The notes under the pieces were generated by a model that was given only the letters and a program-made list of their open reading frames with translations, was not told the origin of the DNA and ran no database searches. Shown here piece by piece: positions 1 through 6,056 of a stretch of 11,523 nt of DNA; the stretch's first letter is position 1, and each line of letters starts with the position of its first letter. Source of the stretch: Candidatus Odyssella thessalonicensis (GTDB lineage: Bacteria > Pseudomonadota > Alphaproteobacteria > Bin65); the NCBI GenBank assembly GCA_005240015.1, contig SBBV01000585.1, positions 1 through 11,523 on the forward strand, written 5' to 3'. The translations under genes and the position numbers were made by a program.

Positions 1-147
1 GATTTTTTTTGACCGGCGGGCCTTTTGCGGTTTTCGTGTTCTGATCTACCGGTAAGCCCCGCGGCCCTTTAGACTGCGGGTCGCAGGTCCGAGTCCGACG
101 GGCATGCGAGCTTCACGACCCGCCTTCCGCAACTCCTGAGACGGATA
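1..147. other. Leader region upstream of the YqhA-like gene
   Basis: No gene is supported here. The window opens with a run of eight T, which could be the tail of a terminator of a gene lying to the left, but the stem is not in the window. The stretch at about 70-100 looks faintly like a tRNA T-arm, but its stem does not pair (see rejected items). A purine-rich GAGACGG about 6 bases before the ATG at 148 is the likely ribosome binding site of the next gene. Confidence 0.4.
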
Positions 148-732
148 ATGCTGAAAAAATTCGAGACCGGGCTCGAGAAGGTGATCTTCCAGAGCCGCTG
201 GCTGATGGCGCCGTTCTATCTCGGCCTCTCGATCGCCTTGGTGCTGTTGATGATCACGTTCGTGCGCGAACTGGCGCACGAAATCCCCGGCGTCATCAGC
301 GGCGTCAAGGTCGTCGAAGGGAAGACCGTGCCGGTGAAGGAGTCCGACGTCATCCTGCTCGTGCTGACGCTCATCGACATGTCGCTGGCGGGCAACTTGC
401 TGCTCACCGTGATCTTCGCCGGCTACGAGAACTTCGTCTCCAAGATCGAGAGCGCGCAGGAGAGCAAGGACCGGCCGGACTGGATGGGCACGGTCGATTT
501 CGGCGGCTTGAAGCTGAAGCTCGTCGCGTCGATCGTGGCGATCTCCGGCATCCATCTGCTCAAATCCTTCATGAAGATCACCGACAAGGCGGTGGATGAG
601 CGACAGATGTTCTGGCTGGTCGTGACGCACCTCACCTTCGTGACCAGCGGCCTGCTGCTGGCATTAATGGATCGCATGACGCCGCATGAGGAGGTGGTCA
701 GGCCCGCCGAAAAGACGCGGGATCCGCTGTGA
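148..732 (+). CDS. UPF0114 / YqhA family inner-membrane protein
   Basis: The 194-residue product resembles the UPF0114 family (E. coli YqhA, about 164 residues), integral membrane proteins of unknown function. Seen in the sequence: an N-terminal amphipathic stretch beginning MLKKFETGLEKVIFQSRW, then four hydrophobic segments at roughly residues 20-40, 68-90, 121-140 and 155-175. The family-like core LIDMSLAGNLLLTVIFAGYE is at about 75-94, and FGGLKLKLVASIVAISGIHLLK at about 118-139 is also typical (described by position; only its start, FGGLKLKL, is quoted as diagnostic). The charged tail after residue 178 extends beyond the E. coli length. The start is the ATG preceded by GAGACGG. It stands alone, converging on the hpt gene. 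No reaction or substrate can be assigned. Confidence 0.9.
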   Translation: MLKKFETGLEKVIFQSRWLMAPFYLGLSIALVLLMITFVRELAHEIPGVISGVKVVEGKTVPVKESDVILLVLTLIDMSLAGNLLLTVIFAGYENFVSKIESAQESKDRPDWMGTVDFGGLKLKLVASIVAISGIHLLKSFMKITDKAVDERQMFWLVVTHLTFVTSGLLLALMDRMTPHEEVVRPAEKTRDPL

Positions 733-762
733 AGCGTCGAAGGAAGCATATGCGCTTTCGCC

Positions 763-828
763 TCATTGCTTGGCCTGCGGCACGAGATCGCTGACCCGAC
801 AGTCCCAAGTGAGCTCGGTGCCGGGTGG
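763..828 (-). pseudogene. Decayed 3' remnant of a SET-domain gene
   Basis: Read on the minus strand, this stretch encodes PPGTELTWD, one changed residue, then RVSDLVPQ, followed by a TGA at 763-765. The intact SET gene at 2587-3012 has the same run at residues 111-128. At DNA level 766-828 matches the intact gene at 52 of 63 positions by my hand alignment without gaps. The stop falls where the intact protein carries its post-SET cysteine cluster, so that zinc site is lost. Upstream, the reading frame meets a stop at 847-849 and similarity fades, apart from a possible shared TCGGCGGC after a 7-base deletion. It lies between convergent yqhA-like and hpt genes. It is a remnant of a second SET copy, not a functional gene. 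Confidence 0.75.
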
Positions 829-942
829 TCGGCGGCCGGTGGTAGTTCATGATCGGCATCTTCCTCCGCGCCGTCGCCCGGAGGTCGTATCGCCAGCTGG
901 AGATGCGCATGCTTCTTACCCGTCCGCCCGTCCGCGGCTGGT

Positions 943-1476
943 TCATTCAATCACGCCAATGAAGGGTAGGTGCCGATACGCGTGGGCGTAGTCGATGCCG
1001 TAACCGACGATGAAGACGTTGGGTATCGTAAAACCGACGAAATCGAGATCCATCGCGACCTCGCGGCGGCTCGGCTTGTCGACCAGCGCACAGGTGAAGA
1101 TGTTCGATGCGCCCTTATTGCGCAGCAGGCCGCACGCGTAGTCGATCGTGCGGCCGGTATCGACAATGTCGTCGACGAGCAGCACGGCACGGCCGCCAAG
1201 GTCCAGATTCGGCTCGGCGAGGAGCCGCACGTTGCGCGAACTGACCCGCCCGCGGCCGTAGCTGGAGAGCCGCATGAATTCGACGACGGGATCGCAGCCA
1301 AGGCGCTGAAGCGCACGCACGAGGTCGGCAACAAAGACGAAGCTGCCCACCAGCAGGCCCACGATCACGAAATCGCTGGGGAGGCGGTCCGCGATCGCGC
1401 GCGCGAGCTCCTCAACGCGAATGGCGATTTCGCGCTCGTCAAACAGTTTCGTGATCTTATCTTTGGCCTTGCGCAC
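943..1476 (-). CDS. hpt: Hypoxanthine phosphoribosyltransferase
   Basis: This purine-salvage enzyme joins hypoxanthine (often also guanine) to PRPP to give IMP (or GMP) in the cytoplasm. The PRPP-binding signature VLLVDDIVDTGRT is present with both acidic residues. Earlier come VIVGLLVGSFVF (PPi loop region) and the flexible-loop segment MRLSSYGRGR. The C-terminal stretch DFVGFTIPNVFIVGYGIDYA, followed by YRHLPFIGV, is typical of bacterial Hpt and contacts the base. The chosen start is the GTG at 1476 (177 residues, close to the usual 175-185), because GGAAG (plus-strand 1484-1488) sits 7 bases before it. The reading frame extends to another GTG at 1509, but without a good ribosome binding site. 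The gene is divergent from an adenine deaminase gene whose product, hypoxanthine, is its substrate. Confidence 0.93.
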   Translation of the reverse strand: MRKAKDKITKLFDEREIAIRVEELARAIADRLPSDFVIVGLLVGSFVFVADLVRALQRLGCDPVVEFMRLSSYGRGRVSSRNVRLLAEPNLDLGGRAVLLVDDIVDTGRTIDYACGLLRNKGASNIFTCALVDKPSRREVAMDLDFVGFTIPNVFIVGYGIDYAHAYRHLPFIGVIE

Positions 1477-1535
1477 GTCCGATCTTCCGGCGGGAGCTCT
1501 ATCTTGCACATTCCGTCAACGGAGGAAGCAACGCC
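1477..1535. promoter_or_regulatory. Short divergent intergenic region, hpt and adenine deaminase
   Basis: Only 59 bp separate the two preferred start codons, so both promoters must overlap here or lie inside the coding regions. On the plus strand GGAGGAAG (1521-1528) is an excellent ribosome binding site that fixes the GTG start at 1536. On the minus strand GGAAG (1484-1488) supports the GTG at 1476. I see no clear -35/-10 pair and no obvious operator dyad. Confidence 0.45.
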
Positions 1536-2549
1536 GTGAGTGCTCCCTCGGAGCTTATCCGGGGCCTGCCCAAAGCAGAGTTGCATCTGCACATCGAGGG
1601 CACGCTCGAGCCCGAGATGATGCTGGAGTTTGCTCGGCGCAACGGCGTCAAGCTGCGTTTCGGCTCGGTTGAAGCCCTTCGCGCGGCTTACGATTTTCGC
1701 AATCTTCAGCAGTTCCTCGACCTCTATTATCAGGCCACCGCTGTCTTGCGGGAGCGGCGCGACTTCTACGACCTGACCTGGGCATACCTGGAGAAGGCCA
1801 AACGGCAGACCATCCTGCATGCAGAGATTTTTTTCGACCCCCAGGCGCACACGCGGAGGGGTGTCCCGTTCGCCGATGTCGTCGGCGGAATCCATGATGC
1901 CTTGCGCGATGCGAAGAGGCAGCTCGGCCTCAGCTCAAAGCTCATTCTGTGCTTCCTGCGCGACCTGGATGCCGACGATGCCATGGCTGTTCTCGATGAG
2001 GCGCTCGCCTACAAGGATCGCATCGTCGCCGTCGGACTCGATTCGGCGGAAGTCGGCAATCCGCCGGCAAAATTCAGAGACGTGTTCGCCCATGCGCGGC
2101 GGGAGGGCTTCTTGACCGTCGCCCATGCCGGCGAGGAGGGCCCCGCCGCCTACGTGCGCGAGGCGATCGATGCCCTCCATGTCTCGCGCATCGATCACGG
2201 TAATCGCTCGCTCGACGACGATGCATTGGTCGCACGCTTGGCGACGGCGCGGATTCCCCTCACCCTGTGTCCGCTCTCGAACCTGCGACTGCGGGTCGTC
2301 GACGATCTCGCGAACCACCCGCTTCGCCGCATGCTGCAAAAAGGCCTTGTCGTCACGGTAAATTCGGACGATCCCGCCTATTTTGGCGGCTATGTGAATG
2401 AGAACTATGCGGCTATCCAAGCGGCGCTGAGACTCACGCGCGAAGAGCTCTTCGCGCTCGCCCGCAATTCGTTCGAAGCCAGCTTCCTGGATCCGGAAAG
2501 TAAGCGCGCCCTGATCGACCGGCTCGACGCCTACAGCGCAGCTCACTAG
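1536..2549 (+). CDS. Adenine deaminase (adenosine deaminase-like fold)
   Basis: It converts adenine to hypoxanthine and ammonia (EC 3.5.4.2). The 337-residue protein has the metal ligands of the adenosine deaminase superfamily: H17 and H19 in ELHLHIEGT, H197 in VAHAGEEG, and D278 in NSDDPAYFGG. E200 is the probable catalytic acid and H221 (RIDHG) completes the site. The segment GLDSAEVGNPPAKF at 167-180 is the mark of the adenine-specific branch (yeast Aah1 and Pseudomonas type). True adenosine deaminases have a GxDLAGxE-like motif there. The GTG start follows GGAGGAAG by 7 bases. The gene is divergent from hpt, which uses its product, and this supports adenine over adenosine as substrate. 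Substrate choice is inferred from family motifs, not proven. Confidence 0.93.
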   Translation: MSAPSELIRGLPKAELHLHIEGTLEPEMMLEFARRNGVKLRFGSVEALRAAYDFRNLQQFLDLYYQATAVLRERRDFYDLTWAYLEKAKRQTILHAEIFFDPQAHTRRGVPFADVVGGIHDALRDAKRQLGLSSKLILCFLRDLDADDAMAVLDEALAYKDRIVAVGLDSAEVGNPPAKFRDVFAHARREGFLTVAHAGEEGPAAYVREAIDALHVSRIDHGNRSLDDDALVARLATARIPLTLCPLSNLRLRVVDDLANHPLRRMLQKGLVVTVNSDDPAYFGGYVNENYAAIQAALRLTREELFALARNSFEASFLDPESKRALIDRLDAYSAAH

Positions 2550-2551
2550 CG

Positions 2552-2567
2552 CCGGTCGCGCGACCGG
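2552..2567. terminator. 16-bp perfect palindrome between convergent genes
   Basis: CCGGTCGCGCGACCGG reads the same on both strands and can form a 6-bp GC stem with a GCGC loop. It lies 3 bases after the adenine deaminase stop and 20 bases from the stop of the convergent SET gene. The position suits a two-way transcription end, but no T-run follows on either strand, so an intrinsic terminator is uncertain. Confidence 0.35.
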
Positions 2568-2586
2568 GGGAAGGTCCGATCGACCC

Positions 2587-3012
2587 TCACAGCAGGCATT
2601 TCGGCTCGTTGCACCAGCAGGGCTGGCCCTGCGGAACGAGATCGCTGACACGATAATCCCAGGTGAGCTCGGTCCCGGGCGGGATGTCCTCGGCGGCGCG
2701 GATCACGAGCATGCGCTCGATGTAGCAGTTGGGCTTGCACGAGTGGTTCATGAAGTCGGCGCCCGTCACCTCGTCGTAGCGGATCGGCGCGATGCCGTAG
2801 AACTTGCCATCGCTCACGGCGAGGTGGACGAGGAGGTTGGGGTCCTCCTTGCCGTAGTCGATCTTGCCGTCGGGCTTGATGTCGAGCACGACCGCGCGGC
2901 CGTCGAACACGGCGATCACGCTGTCCTTGGGTATGCGGGTCTTGCTGTAGAGGGCGCGATGGCCTTCGCCGATCTCGCGCACTTCGGCCAGTGCGTAATT
3001 CGTCCAGCTCAT
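2587..3012 (-). CDS. Small SET-domain protein (putative lysine methyltransferase)
   Basis: The 141-residue protein is essentially a stand-alone SET domain. SET enzymes transfer methyl groups from S-adenosylmethionine to lysines. Seen here: an N-terminal strand with EVREIGEGHRALYSKTRIPK (residues 10-29), the cofactor and substrate pseudoknot motifs NHSCKPNC (89-96) and GTELTWDY (113-120, with the catalytic-type tyrosine at 120), and a post-SET cluster CWCNEPKC (132-139). C92 with C132, C134 and C139 would give the four zinc ligands known from DIM-5-like enzymes, so the metal site looks intact. The ATG start has AAGGGA 11 bases upstream. The next gene, hisI, points the same way 86 bp upstream. 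The methylated target is unknown. A broken partial copy lies at 763-828. Confidence 0.88.
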   Translation of the reverse strand: MSWTNYALAEVREIGEGHRALYSKTRIPKDSVIAVFDGRAVVLDIKPDGKIDYGKEDPNLLVHLAVSDGKFYGIAPIRYDEVTGADFMNHSCKPNCYIERMLVIRAAEDIPPGTELTWDYRVSDLVPQGQPCWCNEPKCLL

Positions 3013-3083
3013 GAATTGCCGATTCCCTTGCGCCTTTCGTCCCCGTCTGCCGCACGCGTCCGCTTAAGGCGAAACCGCCGGCC

Positions 3084-3107
3084 TGTAAACGCGCCCGTTC
3101 AGGCGCG
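3084..3107 (-). terminator. Possible terminator overlapping the hisI stop
   Basis: On the minus strand CGCGCC and GGCGCG form a 6-bp stem around a TGAACG loop, followed by TTTACA. The stop codon of hisI is part of the stem-loop. The T-tract is short, so it may be weak or allow read-through into the SET gene. Confidence 0.35.
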
Positions 3108-3512
3108 CGCCTTGCCGTAGAGCGCCTCCGGGTCGACGGCGCCCATCGGCACATCCTCCAGCCCGGCCTCGCCCGCACGGCGGAAGAAGCACCGGCGCTT
3201 GCCGGTGTGGCAGGCAACGCCGGTCTGGTCGACCAGCAGCAGCAGCGTATCGCCGTCGCAATCGATGCGCAGATCGACGAGGCGCTGCACTTGGCCCGAG
3301 GTCTCGCCCTTGCGCCAGAGCGCCCGGCGCGAGCGTGACCAGTAGCAGACCCGCTTCGTCGCCAAGGTCTCCGCGACCGCGTCGCGGTTCATCCAGGCCA
3401 TCATCAGCACCTCGCCGGTGTCGTGCTGCTGGGCGATGGCGGGAACGAGGCCGTCGGCGTCGAAGGCGATGGCGCTGATGAGGGCCGCAGCGCCGGCGGG
3501 CGATGTGGTCAT
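3099..3512 (-). CDS. hisI: Phosphoribosyl-AMP cyclohydrolase (histidine biosynthesis)
   Basis: HisI opens the adenine ring of phosphoribosyl-AMP, the third step of histidine synthesis. The product is the stand-alone cyclohydrolase without a HisE domain (137 residues from the ATG at 3512). Counting from that start, the magnesium-binding motif is DCDGD (84-88). The zinc cysteines C85, C101 and C108 have the 16- and 7-residue spacing known from the structurally studied archaeal enzyme. VLMMAWMN (36-42), YWSRSR (57-62) and LWRKGETSG (65-73) are strongly conserved family stretches. A TTG at 3530 in frame could also start it, but the ATG is more usual for the family. It begins 22 bp after metC on the same strand and is probably co-transcribed with it. 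This is not a classical his operon. Confidence 0.93.
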   Translation of the reverse strand: MTTSPAGAAALISAIAFDADGLVPAIAQQHDTGEVLMMAWMNRDAVAETLATKRVCYWSRSRRALWRKGETSGQVQRLVDLRIDCDGDTLLLLVDQTGVACHTGKRRCFFRRAGEAGLEDVPMGAVDPEALYGKARA

Positions 3513-3534
3513 GGCGATGTCTCGGCGCAAGGGA

Positions 3535-4710
3535 TCAAGCGGCGGCGCGCATGCGCGCGAAGGCCTGATCGAGGTCCTGGATGAGGTCGTCGACGTCTTC
3601 GAGCCCGATATGGAAGCGTATGGCCGGGCCTTTGGCGTCCCACTTGGTCACGCTGCGATAGTGGCGCGGGTCGAACGGCAGGACGAGGCTTTCGTAGCCG
3701 CCGAAGCTGGCGCCGATGGCGAAATGCTCGAGCCCGTCGACGAAGTGCGCCACGGCGTCCTTGGAGCAGGGCTTCAGGATCACCGACAATAGGCCCGAGG
3801 CGCCGGCGAAATCGCGCTTCCAGATCGCGTGGCCGGGATCGTCCGGCAGGGCGGGATAGAGCACGCGCTCGACCTCGCGGCGGCCCTGGAACCAGCGCGC
3901 GATGGCGAGCGCGCTCTTGCCGTGGCGCTTCAGGCGCACCGCCATCGTGCGCATCCCGCGCAGACAGAGATACACCTCCTCGGAGCCCGGGCAGTTGCCG
4001 AGATAGGCGGCGGCGACGGTCTTGACCCGGTCGAACAGCTCCTGGCGCATCGCGATCGTGCCGAGCATCGCGTCGGAGTGGCCGACGAGATACTTGGTCG
4101 CGGCATTGATCGAGAGGTCGATGCCGAAATCGAGCGGGCGGAACAGCAGGGGTGTGGCCCAGGTATTGTCGAATGCCGTCCGGATATTGCGCGCCTTGGC
4201 CTCGGCCACGAGCGCGCGCGTATCGGGCATCTCCATGGTCTGCGAGCCCGGCGCCTCGAGGTAGAGCAGGCGCGTGTTGGGCCGCATCAGCTTGGCGATG
4301 CCGGCGCCGACCAGGGGATCGTAAAAGGTCGCCTCGACCCCGAAATCCTTGAGCAGGCCGCCGGCGAGCAGGCGCACGGGCTGGTAGACGTTGTCGGGCA
4401 GCAGCACGTGGTCGCCGGTCTTGACCATGGCGAGGATCGCGGTGGCGCAGGCGGCCATGCCGGACGAGACCGGGACGACGCGGTCGGCGCCTTCGATCGC
4501 GGCGACCGCATCCTCGAGCGCCTGCGAGCTCGGCGTGCCGAACCGGCCATAGACCACCGCATCCTTCTCGAAGCGGCGCTGGCGCGATGCCTCCCAGGTG
4601 GCAAGGTCGGGGGCGGTGATGGTCGAGGCGCGGAAGGCAGGCACGTTGACGGCGCCGGAGTGGCGCCGCGGGCTGCGGCCGGCGGAGACCAGGGTCGTCG
4701 AAGGCTTCAT
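3535..4710 (-). CDS. metC: Cystathionine beta-lyase (Cys/Met metabolism PLP enzyme)
   Basis: The 391-residue protein belongs to the Cys/Met-metabolism family of PLP enzymes. MetC cleaves cystathionine to homocysteine, pyruvate and ammonia in methionine synthesis. The PLP lysine is K206 in INAATKYLVGHSD. D181 in AFDNTW contacts the pyridine ring, SSGMAA (82-87) binds the phosphate, and YGRFGTPS (54-61) supplies the tyrosine and arginine contributed by the neighbouring subunit. The stretch LLYLEAPGSQTMEMPD (148-163) is more typical of beta-lyases than of gamma-synthases, whose equivalent usually reads SNPTN or ESPTNP. Other sulphur-amino-acid lyases remain possible. The ATG start has no strong ribosome binding site. 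It is divergent from the aap operon and lies just upstream of hisI on the same strand. Confidence 0.9.
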   Translation of the reverse strand: MKPSTTLVSAGRSPRRHSGAVNVPAFRASTITAPDLATWEASRQRRFEKDAVVYGRFGTPSSQALEDAVAAIEGADRVVPVSSGMAACATAILAMVKTGDHVLLPDNVYQPVRLLAGGLLKDFGVEATFYDPLVGAGIAKLMRPNTRLLYLEAPGSQTMEMPDTRALVAEAKARNIRTAFDNTWATPLLFRPLDFGIDLSINAATKYLVGHSDAMLGTIAMRQELFDRVKTVAAAYLGNCPGSEEVYLCLRGMRTMAVRLKRHGKSALAIARWFQGRREVERVLYPALPDDPGHAIWKRDFAGASGLLSVILKPCSKDAVAHFVDGLEHFAIGASFGGYESLVLPFDPRHYRSVTKWDAKGPAIRFHIGLEDVDDLIQDLDQAFARMRAAA

Positions 4711-4949
4711 GATGGCGGCGGTGGGGTGATGGCGCGGAAAACGGCATCATGTCACGGCTTTGCGCGGCGCGCCACGGGCGCCGATGTCGCTGCCTTGCGC
4801 TTGCGCCCAGCGCATTATCCCGCTTTTATATGCCTCAGGAGGCGGGCTTTCGCCTCGCGAGGGGAAAGACGAAGTCGCCTCGATAACCGGACCGCCGGGC
4901 TGCCGCTCGCCGGTTCTGCTCGGAACATGAGAGGAGCATGGGAGAAATC
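4711..4949. promoter_or_regulatory. Divergent control region between metC and aapJ
   Basis: This 239-bp gap must carry the promoters for metC (leftward) and the aap operon (rightward). A possible rightward promoter combines TTGCGC at 4801-4806 with TTTATA at 4825-4830, an 18-bp gap, the most AT-rich spot in the region. Two dyads of form CCTC-NN-GAGG follow (see separate entry). GGGAGAA just before the ATG at 4950 is the likely aapJ ribosome binding site. Promoter boxes are judged by eye only. Confidence 0.4.
4833..4862. promoter_or_regulatory. Paired CCTC-NN-GAGG dyads, candidate operator
   Basis: CCTCAGGAGG (4833-4842) and CCTCGCGAGG (4853-4862) are inverted repeats with identical half-sites, and their starts are exactly 20 bp apart, about two helical turns. 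They lie just downstream of the AT-rich TTTATA box and about 90 bp before aapJ, where a repressor or a leader-RNA structure could act. No regulator gene lies nearby, and the binding protein is unknown. Confidence 0.35.
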
Positions 4950-5981
4950 ATGAAAAAGCTCGCAATCGCGGCCGCGGCCTTCGCTGCCGCCGCACTCGTC
5001 GCGGGTCCGGCCCTGGCGGGCAAGGATCTCGACAACATCCGAAAGCGCGGCTCGCTGGTCTGCGGCGTCAACACCGGCCTCGCCGGGTTCTCGATCGCCG
5101 ACACCCAGGGCCGCTGGACCGGCATCGATGTCGATGTCTGCCGCGCCATCGCCGCGGCGATCTTCGGCGACGCCAACAAGGTGCAGTTCAAGCCGACCAG
5201 CGCGCAGCAGCGCTTCCAGGCGCTGCAGTCGGGCGAGGTCGACGTGCTCTCGCGCAACACGACGTGGACGCTCACGCGTGACGCGAGCCTCGGCATGATC
5301 TTCACCGGCGTCACCTTCTATGACGGCCAGGGCTTCATGGTGGCGAAGAAGCTCGGCGTGAAAAGCGCCAGGGAGCTCGACGGCGCCGAGATCTGCGTGC
5401 AGTCGGGCACCACCACCGAGCTCAACCTCACCGATTTCCTCAAGGCCAACAACATGGGCAAGGCCAAGGCGATCGTGTTCGAGAAGATCGAGGAGGCCAC
5501 CGCCGCGTTCTTCAGCGGACGCTGCCAGGCCTACACGACCGACGCTTCGGGCCTCGCCTCGACGCGGTCCAAGGACGCCAAGAATCCGGACGACTTCGTG
5601 ATCCTGCCCGAGCTCATCTCGAAGGAGCCGCTCGGCCCGGCCGTGCGCCGCGGCGACGAGGAGTTCTTCGCGATCGTGAAGTGGGTGCTGTACGCGATGG
5701 TCGAGGCCGAGGAATACGGCGTCGACCGCGCCAACGTCGACCAGATGAAGGGCTCGCCCAATCCGGCGGTCAAGCGCCTGCTCGGCGTCGACGCCAAGAA
5801 CGACATGGGCAAGCTGCTCGGCCTCAAGGCCGACTGGGCCTATCAGGTCATCAAGCAGGTCGGCAACTACGGCGACATCTACGATCGCAACGTCGGCCCC
5901 AAGACGCCCTTGAAGCTCGAGCGCGGCTTGAACGCGCTCTGGAGCAAGGGCGGACTGCAGTACGCTCCGCCCATCCGCTAG
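4950..5981 (+). CDS. aapJ: General L-amino-acid ABC transporter, periplasmic binding protein
   Basis: AapJ captures L-amino acids in the periplasm and delivers them to the AapQM permease. The 343-residue length is close to rhizobial AapJ (about 341). A signal peptide is clear: MKKLAIAAAAF, a hydrophobic core, and a probable cleavage after ALA near residue 23. The mature part carries family-typical stretches RKRGSLVCGVNTGLAGFS, TGIDVDVCRAIAAAIFGD, FQALQSGEVDVLSRNTTWTL and GVTFYDGQGFMV, the type 1 periplasmic-binding fold of family 3 amino-acid binders. The start at 4950 is preferred over an in-frame ATG at 4938 because it begins a proper signal peptide and has GGGAGAA just upstream. It is first in the operon, 75 bp before aapQ, with a stable stem-loop in that gap. 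Confidence 0.95.
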   Translation: MKKLAIAAAAFAAAALVAGPALAGKDLDNIRKRGSLVCGVNTGLAGFSIADTQGRWTGIDVDVCRAIAAAIFGDANKVQFKPTSAQQRFQALQSGEVDVLSRNTTWTLTRDASLGMIFTGVTFYDGQGFMVAKKLGVKSARELDGAEICVQSGTTTELNLTDFLKANNMGKAKAIVFEKIEEATAAFFSGRCQAYTTDASGLASTRSKDAKNPDDFVILPELISKEPLGPAVRRGDEEFFAIVKWVLYAMVEAEEYGVDRANVDQMKGSPNPAVKRLLGVDAKNDMGKLLGLKADWAYQVIKQVGNYGDIYDRNVGPKTPLKLERGLNALWSKGGLQYAPPIR

Positions 5982-5985
5982 GGCA

Positions 5986-6032
5986 GAAGCCATCCGCCGC
6001 TCCGGAGCCTCCCGGGGCGGCGGATTGGCTTC
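5986..6032 (+). promoter_or_regulatory. Strong stem-loop between aapJ and aapQ
   Basis: The left arm GAAGCCATCCGCCGC (5986-6000) pairs with GCGGCGGATTGGCTTC (6017-6032) over 15 bp with one bulged base. The 16-base loop can itself form a short CCGG pairing. It starts 4 bases after the aapJ stop. There is no T-run after the stem. Such hairpins after the binding-protein gene are known in other ABC-transporter operons to protect the upstream mRNA or partly stop transcription, so more binding protein than permease is made. That role is inferred here. Confidence 0.65.
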
Positions 6033-6056
6033 GGCATCAGCCGCGGGACCCGCGCG

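Noticed and set aside
65..105. tRNA-like 3' half near GGTCGCAGGTCCGAGTCC
   Set aside because: The T-loop is close to consensus, but two of five T-stem pairs fail, no acceptor or anticodon stem can be drawn, and there is no CCA.
849..962. A 37-codon plus-strand frame starting MIGIFLRAVARRSYRQLE
   Set aside because: It has a poor ribosome binding site, overlaps the 3' end of hpt, lies next to pseudogene remnants and resembles no family I know. It could be a real microprotein but is not supported.
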